Translations under genes and position numbers: made by a program
Part shown: piece by piece, positions 19,035 to 28,025 of the stretch
How the letters are laid out: each line of letters starts with the position of its first letter
How positions within the stretch are numbered: the stretch's first letter is position 1
NCBI GenBank assembly: GCA_020723435.1
Contig: DYIV01000006.1
Span: forward strand, 2,329-44,374
Source: Slackia heliotrinireducens
Lineage (GTDB): Bacteria > Actinomycetota > Aquicultoria > DYIV01
Reading direction: 5' to 3'
Length of the DNA stretch: 42,046 nucleotides
Notes under the pieces: generated by a model
Told to the model about the DNA's origin: nothing
Databases searched by the model: none
The model's input: the letters and a program-made list of their open reading frames with translations, nothing else

Positions 19035-20168
19035 CTAGTCACTGAACTTCTTCTGGAACCTCGTCACGCTCGCGGTGAAGATCACCGCGCTGAATATCAC
19101 CAGCGCAACCATCTGCGGCCACAGCGTCTGCCATCCCGCGCCCTTCAGGAAGATGCCCCTGACGATGACGAGGAAGTACTTGAGCGGCACCGCGTAGGAC
19201 ACGATCTGTATGATCTTCGGCATATTCTCAACGGGGAAGACGAAGCCGGAGATGAGCATGGCCGGGAAGATGGCGAACATCGTCGTCAGCATCGCCTGCT
19301 GCCGCGTCTTGGAGATGGTCGAAATGAGCAGCCCCTGTCCCAGAGAGGCGAAGACGTAGAGCAGGCACGTGAAGTACAAGAACGCGATGCTTCCGCGGAA
19401 GGGTACGCCGAACCAGAAGACGCCGACCACCAGAATGAGCGTGATCTGCACGAACGCCACGATCGTATAGGGAATGAGCTTGCCCAGAATCAGCTCCCCC
19501 CGCCGGATGGGCGTGACGATGAGCTGCTCCAGCGTCCCCTGGTCGCGCTCGCGCACGATCGCCTCGCTGGTCAGAGATATCGTCGACAGGGTCAGGATGA
19601 ATGCGATCAGGCCCGGGACCATGAAGTTGACGCTCTTCATGCTCGGGTTGAAGAGTACTCGGACCCGCGGATCGACCGTCGGCGGGCGCGCGCCGAGGTT
19701 GGTCAGCGTGCGCAGCTTGGCCTGGGCGATGCCGTTCGACTGCCGGCCGATAATCAGCGTTGCGTAGTTGCGCGCGACACTCGACGCGTTCGACTCCGTG
19801 CCGTCGACGATGATCTGTACCACCGCGGTTCGGCCCGCCGCGATGTCGTCCGCGTAGCCGTTGGGAACGGTCAGCGCGATGATCGCATCCCCGGCGTCGA
19901 GCAGCTTCGTCACCTGGGCCATATTGTCCGGATAGTAGTTGACGTCGAAGTAGCCGGCGTTGGAGAAGCTCGCTACGAGCCGACGTGACTCAGCCGACTT
20001 GTCGTGGTCGATCCCCGCCATCGACAAGTGCTTCACATCTGTCGAGACGACGTAGCCGAAGAGCATCAGCTGGACGATGGGCAACACGATCAGCATGGGC
20101 AGCATCCCGCGGTCGCGCCGAAGCTGGAGAAACTCCTTCTTGATGATCCTAGACAGCCGCTGCCACAT
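19035..20168 (-). CDS. ABC-2 type transporter permease (YbhS/YbhR-like)
   Basis: IIKKEFLQLRRDRGMLPMLIVLPIVQLMLFGYVVSTDVKHLSMA; REERDQGTLEQL-type motif; six TMs. Confidence 0.9.
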   Translation of the reverse strand: MWQRLSRIIKKEFLQLRRDRGMLPMLIVLPIVQLMLFGYVVSTDVKHLSMAGIDHDKSAESRRLVASFSNAGYFDVNYYPDNMAQVTKLLDAGDAIIALTVPNGYADDIAAGRTAVVQIIVDGTESNASSVARNYATLIIGRQSNGIAQAKLRTLTNLGARPPTVDPRVRVLFNPSMKSVNFMVPGLIAFILTLSTISLTSEAIVRERDQGTLEQLIVTPIRRGELILGKLIPYTIVAFVQITLILVVGVFWFGVPFRGSIAFLYFTCLLYVFASLGQGLLISTISKTRQQAMLTTMFAIFPAMLISGFVFPVENMPKIIQIVSYAVPLKYFLVIVRGIFLKGAGWQTLWPQMVALVIFSAVIFTASVTRFQKKFSD

Positions 20169-20174
20169 GAGGCA

Positions 20175-21305
20175 TCACATCTTTTTCTTGAACATCAGCG
20201 CCGACGCGACGATGGTCAGGGTCGAGTAGATGACGAGCGCGAGGATGTTGGGCCACAGAATCGAGGGGCCCGTTCCCTTCAGAAAGACTCCGCGCAGGAT
20301 GGACAGGTAGTAACGCGCCGGCACGAGATAGGTCGCCCATTGCAGTACGACCGGCATGTTGCGAATGGGGAATACGAATCCCGACAGCATGAAGCCGGGA
20401 AGAAACGACAGGAATGTGGCCATCTGATTGGCCGTCTGCAGCGAGCTCGACATCGTGGAGATGATGAGACCCAGGCCCAGTGAGCCGAAGATGAACAGGG
20501 CGGATGCTATGGCCATCACGATGATGCTTCCCCGGAAGGGCACGCCAAAGAGGAATATGCCGACCAGGCTGACGAGGATGATGTCGATGATGGCTATTCC
20601 CAGGTAGGGGCCGATCTTGCCGATCATCAGCTCATAGCGTTTGACCGGAGAGGCGATGAGCTGCTCGATGGTCCCGTACTCCTTCTCTCTGACGACGGCC
20701 ATCGCCGTCTGCACGATGGCGATGTTCATCATGATGATCGCGATCAGTCCGGGCAGCAGGAAGTTGACCGACTTCATGTCGGGGTTGTACCAGACACGCA
20801 GGCGAGGCTCGATCGGTTGGATGCCCTCAGCGGCGACAAGGCCGCGCCGCTCGAACGCCTCCGCCACGACCTTGCCCGACCAGAACTGCGCGATCGCCGC
20901 GGAGTAGCCGGCCGCGGTCTGGGCGGTATTCGGATCCGAGCCGTCGATGAGGACCTGCACCGGAGCCTTGCCCCCCTTGGCGATCTTCTTGGCGAAGCCG
21001 GCCGGGACTCTGATGATCACCTTGTCGGCGCCCTCCGTGAGCACATCGTCGATCTGTTTCTCGGTCGAGAGGGTTCTGTCGATCGCGAAGTATCCGGATG
21101 CCGAGAAGGACTGGACCAGCTGGCGGCTCGTCGTCGTCTTGTCCTGGTCGAGGACGGCGGTGGGGATGTTGGTGATGTCGTAGTTCAGAGCGTAGGAGAA
21201 TAGGATGAGCTGGATGAGCGGCATGCCGAAGACGCTCATGATGATTCTGGGATCGCGAAAGATGTGGACGAACTCCTTGCGGCCTATGGCGAAGATGCGG
21301 CTCAC
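20175..21305 (-). CDS. ABC-2 type transporter permease (YbhS/YbhR-like)
   Basis: GRKEFVHIFRDPRIIMSVFGMPLIQLILFSYALNYDITNIPTAVLDQD; VVREKEYGTIEQLIASPVKRYELMIGK; GTG start. Confidence 0.9.
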   Translation of the reverse strand: MSRIFAIGRKEFVHIFRDPRIIMSVFGMPLIQLILFSYALNYDITNIPTAVLDQDKTTTSRQLVQSFSASGYFAIDRTLSTEKQIDDVLTEGADKVIIRVPAGFAKKIAKGGKAPVQVLIDGSDPNTAQTAAGYSAAIAQFWSGKVVAEAFERRGLVAAEGIQPIEPRLRVWYNPDMKSVNFLLPGLIAIIMMNIAIVQTAMAVVREKEYGTIEQLIASPVKRYELMIGKIGPYLGIAIIDIILVSLVGIFLFGVPFRGSIIVMAIASALFIFGSLGLGLIISTMSSSLQTANQMATFLSFLPGFMLSGFVFPIRNMPVVLQWATYLVPARYYLSILRGVFLKGTGPSILWPNILALVIYSTLTIVASALMFKKKM

Positions 21306-21342
21306 TGCAGCTCCCGCCCCGTCTTCAGAGTGAAGCTGCGGC

Positions 21343-22281
21343 TCACTGTGGCTCCCGCCTCGTCTTCAACAGGTCGATGAACGCGCTCTCCATCGACACC
21401 CTGGCCGGGTTGATCGCCTCGATGCGAATGCCGTTCTTCTTCAGGAAGTCCTCAAGCTCGGGGAGGGCCTTGGCGGGACTGTCCACGCGCACCTGCAGCA
21501 GCTCGCCGTACATGTCGACACTGCTGACCAGGTCGTTCTTCTGAAGCATCGCCATCGCTGGACGCAACGGGTCGGCCTTGATCTCGACGAGGCCACCCTC
21601 CAGCCGCGCCTTGATTCTGGAAGGCGTGTCCTCGAGGATGATCTTGCCGTTCTCCATGAACGCGACAGAGCTGCAGCGCTCCGCCTCATCCATGTAGGGC
21701 GTTGCGATGAACATCGTGACCCCGCGCGCGTGGAGGTCGGAGAGGATTCGCCAGAAGTCGCGGCGTGAGACGGGATCGACGCCGGTCGTCGGTTCGTCGA
21801 GGAACAGGATGTCAGGCTCGTGGATGAGCGTGCACGCCAGCGCGAGCTTCTGCTTCATGCCGCCGGAGAGGTTCTCCGCGCGCAACTGTGTGAACTTCTG
21901 CAGCCGGCTGAAGGCGAGCAGCTGCTCGGTGCGCTCTCGCTTCTTTGCCGCGGTCACGCCGAAGAGGTCGGCGAAGAAGTTGAGGTTCTCCATGACCGTC
22001 AAGTCGCGGTAGAGGGTGAACTCCTCCGGCATGTAGCCGACGCGAGGCTTGATCGCCTCAGACTGGGTGACGATGCTGTAGCCGGCGACATGGGCATCCC
22101 CGCTCGTGGGCTCGAGGATGGTGGCGAGCATCCTGATCGTCGTGCTCTTGCCGGCGCCGTCTGGTCCGATCAGGCCGTAGATCTTGCCCTTGGGCACCCT
22201 GAGCGACAGCGAGTTGACCGCGACGGTGTCGCCAAAGACCTTGCGCAGGTCGGTTGCCTCTATCGCGTAGTCGTTGGTCAT
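21343..22281 (-). CDS. ABC-2 type exporter ATP-binding protein
   Basis: GPDGAGKSTTIRML, LSGGMKQKLALACTLIHEPDILFLDEPTTGVDP. Confidence 0.92.
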   Translation of the reverse strand: MTNDYAIEATDLRKVFGDTVAVNSLSLRVPKGKIYGLIGPDGAGKSTTIRMLATILEPTSGDAHVAGYSIVTQSEAIKPRVGYMPEEFTLYRDLTVMENLNFFADLFGVTAAKKRERTEQLLAFSRLQKFTQLRAENLSGGMKQKLALACTLIHEPDILFLDEPTTGVDPVSRRDFWRILSDLHARGVTMFIATPYMDEAERCSSVAFMENGKIILEDTPSRIKARLEGGLVEIKADPLRPAMAMLQKNDLVSSVDMYGELLQVRVDSPAKALPELEDFLKKNGIRIEAINPARVSMESAFIDLLKTRREPQ

Positions 22282-22325
22282 GCCGCTCGCTCGCGGCAGG
22301 TTGAGAACGACATCCTCCCTCTCTT

Positions 22326-23096
22326 CTACTCGAAGGCCACGTCAGCGGGCATGCCGGGCTTGAGCTTCTGCCCCAGATTGACCAGCGTCACGGTCGTACG
22401 AAACACCTGCTTGACGCGCTGCTCTTTCGTCTCGATGTTGCCCGGCGTGAACTCGGCCTGGGACGCGATGCGCGTGACCTTGCCGTCGAAGGCCTCACCG
22501 GGATACGAATCGACGCCGACCTTCGCCGCCTGGCCGATCTTGACCAGCCCCAGCTGGGCCTCTGGAACGAAGACGTCGACGTGCACCGTGCGCAGGTCGC
22601 CTACAACTGCCACGATCGTGCCGGGCGTGGCGTTCTCGCCCGCGCTCACCGGCACCGACAAGACGATGCCCGCCTGCGGCGACTTGATGGCCGCGTAGGA
22701 TAGCTGAACCGCCGCCATCTGGTAGGCGACGTTTGCCTGGCGAAGCTGTGCCTTGGCCGCCGCGATGTCTGCGTTCGTTCCGTCGTCTCGAGTCGCCTTC
22801 AGGGCGGCGCGGGCGGCGGAGATGCCGGCCTTGGCCTGTTTCACCTGGTCGGCGAGGAGCGCGTAGTCGAGACGGACCAGGGTCTGACCCTTCTTGACCC
22901 GGTCTCCCTCGCTGACGGCGACCGAGGTGATGCGTGCCGCGGTCTGGGCGCTCACCTCGATCTCGGTCGCCTCAATCGTCCCCGAAGCCGCGAGCCCGCC
23001 GTTCTGGGCCTCCTGTTGGGACAAGACGTAGTACGCGATGCCGCCGACCGCTGCGACGACCACGACGAGTATGATGAATCGAAACGCCTTCTTCAT
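22326..23096 (-). CDS. HlyD/YbhG-family periplasmic adaptor-like protein
   Basis: N-terminal TM, biotinyl-lipoyl-like halves (VSEGDRVKKGQTLVRLD; AIKSPQAGIVLSVPVSAGENATPG). Confidence 0.85.
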   Translation of the reverse strand: MKKAFRFIILVVVVAAVGGIAYYVLSQQEAQNGGLAASGTIEATEIEVSAQTAARITSVAVSEGDRVKKGQTLVRLDYALLADQVKQAKAGISAARAALKATRDDGTNADIAAAKAQLRQANVAYQMAAVQLSYAAIKSPQAGIVLSVPVSAGENATPGTIVAVVGDLRTVHVDVFVPEAQLGLVKIGQAAKVGVDSYPGEAFDGKVTRIASQAEFTPGNIETKEQRVKQVFRTTVTLVNLGQKLKPGMPADVAFE

Positions 23097-23104
23097 GGGG
23101 CCTC

Positions 23105-24475
23105 CTAGCGTATGCTGATCCGTGCATCCGCGGGCATCCCGTCCTTCAGGATGCCGTCGGGATTGTCGACGAGAAGCGTCACCGCTTGGACATTGGAGAA
23201 GTACATCCGCTCCGTGGCCGTGTTGGACGGAGCGAACTCGACGGTCGATCCGATCAGATCGACACGTCCCGGAAGGGATCGATTCGAAAACGTGTCGATG
23301 CTGACCTCGGCCTCCTGGCCGAGTCGAACCATCCTCACTTCGTCCGGCGGCAGGTACAGAAACAGTTTCGCGCTGCCGGCTCGGGAGATCGTCACCAAGG
23401 GCTGGTTTGAGAAGGCAAGCTCGCCCGCCTGCGCCGTGACGTCAACGACCACTCCGGCGCCCGGCGCGCGAACGAGAGCCTTCGCAAGCTCGGTCGCGCT
23501 GGCCGCGACGGCGGTGCGGGCCAGGCTCACGTTGACCCGCGCGAGCTTGTGAGCGGCTGCCAGGCGTCTGCGTCCCTTGTCAATCTGTTCCTGCGCGTCG
23601 TCGAGCTTGGCCTCGGCCGCCTTGAGCTTGGCCGCGGCCGTTTCAAGGGCCGCGAATCCCGCCTCGAGCTGCGCCCGTCCCCTCGCCAGCTCTGCCTCGG
23701 CGGCCGCCAGCTGCTCTTTGAGCTCGGCCGGGTTCGGGAGTTTCGGGATCTTCGGCGCCGGAGCCGGGACAGGCGTGCCGCTTGTCGGCGGCGAGGGCAT
23801 CGGAGGAATCGGCGGCAGCGGCGGAGTCTTCATCTTCGACAGCTGGGCCTTCTGGGCAGCGAGCTCTCGCTCGCCTTCGGATATCTGCGCCAGGCCTTCG
23901 TTGAGCTGGGCGCGTCCTTCATCGAGTTGGTCCTTGCCCTCGGCTATCTGCTCCCGGGCCTGGTCGAGTTCCCGCTGCTTCTGCTCCAGCTCTGCGATTC
24001 TCTTCTCCACGATGAGTACGTTGGCTCTGGCTTGGGAAAGGACGGCCCTATTCCGCTTCAGCGCCAGTCGCAGGAGCCGATCGTCGATCCTGGCCAGCGG
24101 CGCACCCGCCTTGACCGTCTCACCTTCCGTGACGAAGAGCCGTGTGACGATTCCGGTCGGCGTGATCGGATTCGTCGCGATCTGTGAAGGAATGCGGGTC
24201 GAGCCCGAGCCTGAGGCCAGTGCGGTCGCCTCGACTCGCGCATCGACGCGAGCCGTCACCGCGAAACCGTCGAGGAGATTCCGTTGCTTCGCGAAGCTGT
24301 TCATTGGGACGACGACGGGCGGGGCCGTGATGCGTGGCGTAGTCACCGTCCACTGCTCGGTGTCGACGACGCCCGACGCGTAGACGGTCCCGAGCGGCGC
24401 CGGGCTCATCGCCGACGTGACGGTCGCCTGGAACAAGAACAAGACAGTGAGGCCGATAAGGAGGTCCCTTCTCAC
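23105..24475 (-). CDS. Second HlyD-family adaptor with long coiled-coil hairpin
   Basis: Heptad-rich arms separated by a Pro-rich turn PPLPPIPPMPSPPTSGTPVPAPAPKIP; lipoyl-like halves; GTG 24475 more plausible than ORF start 24523, which overlaps tetR. Confidence 0.8.
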   Translation of the reverse strand: MRRDLLIGLTVLFLFQATVTSAMSPAPLGTVYASGVVDTEQWTVTTPRITAPPVVVPMNSFAKQRNLLDGFAVTARVDARVEATALASGSGSTRIPSQIATNPITPTGIVTRLFVTEGETVKAGAPLARIDDRLLRLALKRNRAVLSQARANVLIVEKRIAELEQKQRELDQAREQIAEGKDQLDEGRAQLNEGLAQISEGERELAAQKAQLSKMKTPPLPPIPPMPSPPTSGTPVPAPAPKIPKLPNPAELKEQLAAAEAELARGRAQLEAGFAALETAAAKLKAAEAKLDDAQEQIDKGRRRLAAAHKLARVNVSLARTAVAASATELAKALVRAPGAGVVVDVTAQAGELAFSNQPLVTISRAGSAKLFLYLPPDEVRMVRLGQEAEVSIDTFSNRSLPGRVDLIGSTVEFAPSNTATERMYFSNVQAVTLLVDNPDGILKDGMPADARISIR

Positions 24476-24488
24476 CCAGGCTCCCTTC

Positions 24489-25112
24489 TCATCTCGGCTC
24501 ACTCCGCACAAGGAGGCCGCCAAGCGCCAGATCGGCGATCTGGTCGCGCACGTCGTCGATTCTGTAGGGCTCCTGGAAGCGTATGGTCAGGATGTGGAAG
24601 TGAAGGATCATGCCGAGGACGGCGCGCACGGCGACGTCCGGGTCGACGTCGCGGCGAAACTCGCCGGCCGCCACGCCTTCTCTGACAATCCCCTCCAGCA
24701 CGTCCAGGTACTCGGATCGAAACCTCTTCAGCCGTCTCATCGTCTTGGGTGGGGGCTTACCCCTCTCGGGCATTATGAACTCGACGAGCTCCCGGCCGGC
24801 CGCGAGCCACCCCATCAGGGCGCTGACAAGCGAGCGCAATCGATCGGCGGCCGGCAGGTCGGCCGAGGCCAGCTCACCGGCCTGCTCGATGAAGCGGTCG
24901 AGGTGAGCGTCGACGACGAGCAGGCCCAGATCCTCCTTGCTCGGCGTGTGGTAGTAGAGCGTCGCCTTGCCGATCCGCGCCGCGTCGGCGATGTCTTGCA
25001 TCGTCACGCTCGAGTAGCCTTTCGTTGCGAAAAGGTCGGACGCGGCTGCGACAATCTGTCGCTCGGTCTGGCGACTGCGCCTCTGGCAAAGCTTCTTCTT
25101 CAGGTCCCGCAC
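24489..25112 (-). CDS. TetR/AcrR family transcriptional regulator
   Basis: QIVAAASDLFATKGYSSVTMQDIADAARIGKATLYYHTPSKEDL; start GTG 25112 or 25136 (see findings). Confidence 0.9.
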   Translation of the reverse strand: MRDLKKKLCQRRSRQTERQIVAAASDLFATKGYSSVTMQDIADAARIGKATLYYHTPSKEDLGLLVVDAHLDRFIEQAGELASADLPAADRLRSLVSALMGWLAAGRELVEFIMPERGKPPPKTMRRLKRFRSEYLDVLEGIVREGVAAGEFRRDVDPDVAVRAVLGMILHFHILTIRFQEPYRIDDVRDQIADLALGGLLVRSEPR

Positions 25113-25145
25113 CTCGCTAGGGTTTCGAGCTCGCACCTCGCTATG

Positions 25146-25165
25146 TTTCGACCCGGCGGTCGAAA
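25146..25165. promoter_or_regulatory. TetR operator-like palindrome O1
   Basis: TTTCGACC-CGGC-GGTCGAAA, perfect 8-bp arms. Confidence 0.7.
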
Positions 25166-25179
25166 AGAGTGGTGAGATC

Positions 25180-25207
25180 ACTATAGGCCGCTCACTGCTG
25201 GTGTCAA
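25180..25207 (-). promoter_or_regulatory. Sigma70-type promoter of tetR/exporter operon
   Basis: On minus strand TTGACA (25207-25202), 16-nt spacer, TATAGT (25185-25180). Confidence 0.75.
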
Positions 25208-25210
25208 GAC

Positions 25211-25232
25211 TTTTCGACCGGTCGGTCGAAAA
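25211..25232. promoter_or_regulatory. TetR operator-like palindrome O2
   Basis: TTTTCGACC-GGTC-GGTCGAAAA, perfect 9-bp arms. Confidence 0.75.
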
Positions 25233-25351
25233 ACCAACACGGAGGCACGCGCCCGCATCGATGCGCTGGGCGAGGTTCGACGCTCCAGCCCCGGGTGCGC
25301 TAAACTACGCAGCGACATGCCCCAACCCCGCACCGGCAGAGGTGATACATC

Positions 25352-27268
25352 TTGGCAGACGAAATCGGCGTAGCTCTTCCCGACGGCTCGTGGCTGCAGG
25401 TCCCTGACGGCGTCACCGTTGCCGACGTCGCCGCCGCGATCGGTCCGCGCCTCGCCGCCGACGCCATCGCCGGTAAGATAGAGGGCCAGCTCGTTGATAT
25501 GAGCGCACCCGTCATCGACGGCGCGCGCATCGAGATCGTCACGCCGAAGTCGGCCGAGGCGCTGGAGATCCTGCGTCACAGCGCGTCCCACGTCATGGCA
25601 GAAGCGGTGGGGCAGCTCTTCAACAACGTCAAGTTCGGCATCGGCCCGGCCGTCGAGAACGGCTTCTACTACGACTTCGATCTGGAGCGCACGCTCACGC
25701 CCGAGGACCTCGAGGCGATCGAGTCGAAGATGCGCGAGATCATCTCCGCCGACTCACCATTCACCTGCCGTCAAGTAACGATTGACGAGGCGCGCGAGGC
25801 ATTCGCCGGCCAGCCCTACAAGCTCGACCTGCTCGAGGAGATGACCGACGAGCAGGTCGGCGTCTACACACAAGGTGGCTTCACGGACCTGTGCCGCGGG
25901 CCGCACGTCCCGTCGACCGGCAAGATCAAGGCGGTCAAGCTGACCAGCGTCGCCGGCGCGTACTGGCGCGGCAACGAGAAGAATCCCATGCTCCAGCGCA
26001 TCTACGGCACCGCCTTCTTCGCGGAGAAGGACCTGGCGGCCCATCTGGAGATGCTTGAAGAGGCGGCGAAGCGAGATCATCGCAAGATCGGCAAAGACCT
26101 CGATCTGTTCAGCTTTCACGACGTCGTCGGCTCCGGTCTGGTCATATATCACCCCAACGGGGCGATGCTGAGGCAGCAGCTCGCCGACTTCATGCTCGAG
26201 CAGCTCAACCGGCGTGGCTACCTGCAGGTCATCACGCCGCACCTATACAAGGCCGATGTCTGGAAGATATCGGGCCACTACGATTTCTACCGCGAACACA
26301 TGTACTTCTTCGAAGTCGAGGGTGCCGAGTACGGCGTCAAGCCGATGAACTGCCCCGGCCACGTTCTCGTCTACGCCAACGAGACCCGCTCCTACCGCGA
26401 CCTGCCGCTTCGCTACGCGGAGATGGGCACGGTCTATCGTCACGAAATGAGCGGCGTCGTGCACGGGCTCATGCGCGCACGCGGCTTCACCCAGGACGAC
26501 GCACACATCTTCTGCCGTCCCGACCAGCTCAAGGATGAAATCAAGATGTGCCTGGAGGAGGCCCTCTTCGTCATGGAGACTTTCAACTTCGGATGGTCGA
26601 TGGAGGTCTCGACCAAGCCGGAGAAGTCGATCGGAGAGGAAGAGAGCTGGGCGCACGCCACCGAGGCGCTGATGGAAGCGGCCCGGGACATGGGCCTGGA
26701 GTTCGACATCAACGAGGGCGAGGGCGCCTTCTACGGCCCCAAGATCGACGTCAAGCTGAAGGACGCCATCGGCCGCACCTGGCAGTGCGCCACGATCCAG
26801 GTCGACTTCAACTTCCCGGAGCGGTTCGACCTGGAGTACATGAGCGCCGACAATCGTCACGAACGGCCCTACATGATCCATCGCGCGATCTTCGGTTCAA
26901 TGGAGCGCTTCATCGGCGTGCTGGTCGAGCACTACGCCGGCGCCTTCCCGACCTGGCTCGCGCCAGTGCAGGCCGTGCTCATTCCCATCGCCGACCGCCA
27001 TCTGGACTACTGCAATGAAGTGAGTGAGAAGCTGCGAGCCGCCGGAATCCGTTTCGAGATCTACGACGAGAAAGAGACGGTGGGGGCGAAGATCAGGAAA
27101 GGGCAGCTCCAGAAGGTGCCCTACATGCTCGTGGTGGGGGACAAGGAGATAGAGGCGGGCGCTGTCGCCGTGCGTCTGCGTGATGGCACCGACAAGGGGC
27201 CGGTTCCGCTGGGGCGGTTCATCGACGAGACGTCGCTTGAGATTGCCGCCCGGCGCGGCCGCGACTAG
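25352..27268 (+). CDS. thrS: Threonyl-tRNA synthetase
   Basis: TGS N-terminus, HSASHVMAEA, MNCPGHVLVY, YRHEMSGVVHGLMRARGFTQDDAHIF; TTG start. Confidence 0.96.
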   Translation: MADEIGVALPDGSWLQVPDGVTVADVAAAIGPRLAADAIAGKIEGQLVDMSAPVIDGARIEIVTPKSAEALEILRHSASHVMAEAVGQLFNNVKFGIGPAVENGFYYDFDLERTLTPEDLEAIESKMREIISADSPFTCRQVTIDEAREAFAGQPYKLDLLEEMTDEQVGVYTQGGFTDLCRGPHVPSTGKIKAVKLTSVAGAYWRGNEKNPMLQRIYGTAFFAEKDLAAHLEMLEEAAKRDHRKIGKDLDLFSFHDVVGSGLVIYHPNGAMLRQQLADFMLEQLNRRGYLQVITPHLYKADVWKISGHYDFYREHMYFFEVEGAEYGVKPMNCPGHVLVYANETRSYRDLPLRYAEMGTVYRHEMSGVVHGLMRARGFTQDDAHIFCRPDQLKDEIKMCLEEALFVMETFNFGWSMEVSTKPEKSIGEEESWAHATEALMEAARDMGLEFDINEGEGAFYGPKIDVKLKDAIGRTWQCATIQVDFNFPERFDLEYMSADNRHERPYMIHRAIFGSMERFIGVLVEHYAGAFPTWLAPVQAVLIPIADRHLDYCNEVSEKLRAAGIRFEIYDEKETVGAKIRKGQLQKVPYMLVVGDKEIEAGAVAVRLRDGTDKGPVPLGRFIDETSLEIAARRGRD

Positions 27269-27293
27269 CCGATCCGCAAGACGTCAGACACCA

Positions 27294-28025
27294 CTATCCC
27301 GAATCGGTCATCTCCGACGGCTTGACCTGCAATCGCTTGAGCAGGCTGATGCAGGCGACCGCCAGTCCGATCGCCGCCAGCATCCGGTAGAACTGGATCG
27401 GCAGGCCCAAGATCACGGTTGGTGCGGGGTATCCGCTCGTTATCGCTCCCGCGAGCACACCGTACGTGGCCAGGCAGATCGCCGCTGTGAGAGTATCTCG
27501 CGCGCACTCGCGCATGTTGAGCGCCTGGCACCTGCGCGACAGCATGTAGAAGCCGTACCCACCAAGCAGCGCTCCCGGAAGCCCGATGAGGAGCCGGATC
27601 GCGCGCTCCACCGCCGATATCTCCAGAGCCGACGCGCCTTCCGCGTACAAAGAGAGAAGCCCGGCCGCCAGCCCAATCAGTCCGAAGACTCCAAGCGTGA
27701 TCACCGATCGATAGATTCTCGGATCCCGAATCGAGATCGCCAGGCCGAACTGGAGCAGAAGGATGAAGGATGCTGCCAGCAGGGTCAGCCGGATCGCGCC
27801 CAGGGCGCTGCCCGGGGTGGCTTCCACGCCGGGCAGTCGAAGGCCGACGTCGACTACGTCTGACAGACCGTGTACAAAAGCGAACATGCTCAGCAGACGC
27901 AGGTGTGCGGCAACGCCCAGCCGCGCGGTGCGTTCACCGTAGAGCCAGAGGGACACGCCCGTTACGAGCCACGCTCCTCCATACACGGCGTAGACAACAA
28001 GCAAGCCGACCTCGCGGAAACTCAC
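27294..28025 (-). CDS. Seven-TM-like integral membrane protein, putative stand-alone sensor
   Basis: About seven hydrophobic helices, no recognisable output domain; GTG start overlaps the stop of the upstream PadR gene (GTGA). Confidence 0.65.
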   Translation of the reverse strand: MSFREVGLLVVYAVYGGAWLVTGVSLWLYGERTARLGVAAHLRLLSMFAFVHGLSDVVDVGLRLPGVEATPGSALGAIRLTLLAASFILLLQFGLAISIRDPRIYRSVITLGVFGLIGLAAGLLSLYAEGASALEISAVERAIRLLIGLPGALLGGYGFYMLSRRCQALNMRECARDTLTAAICLATYGVLAGAITSGYPAPTVILGLPIQFYRMLAAIGLAVACISLLKRLQVKPSEMTDSG

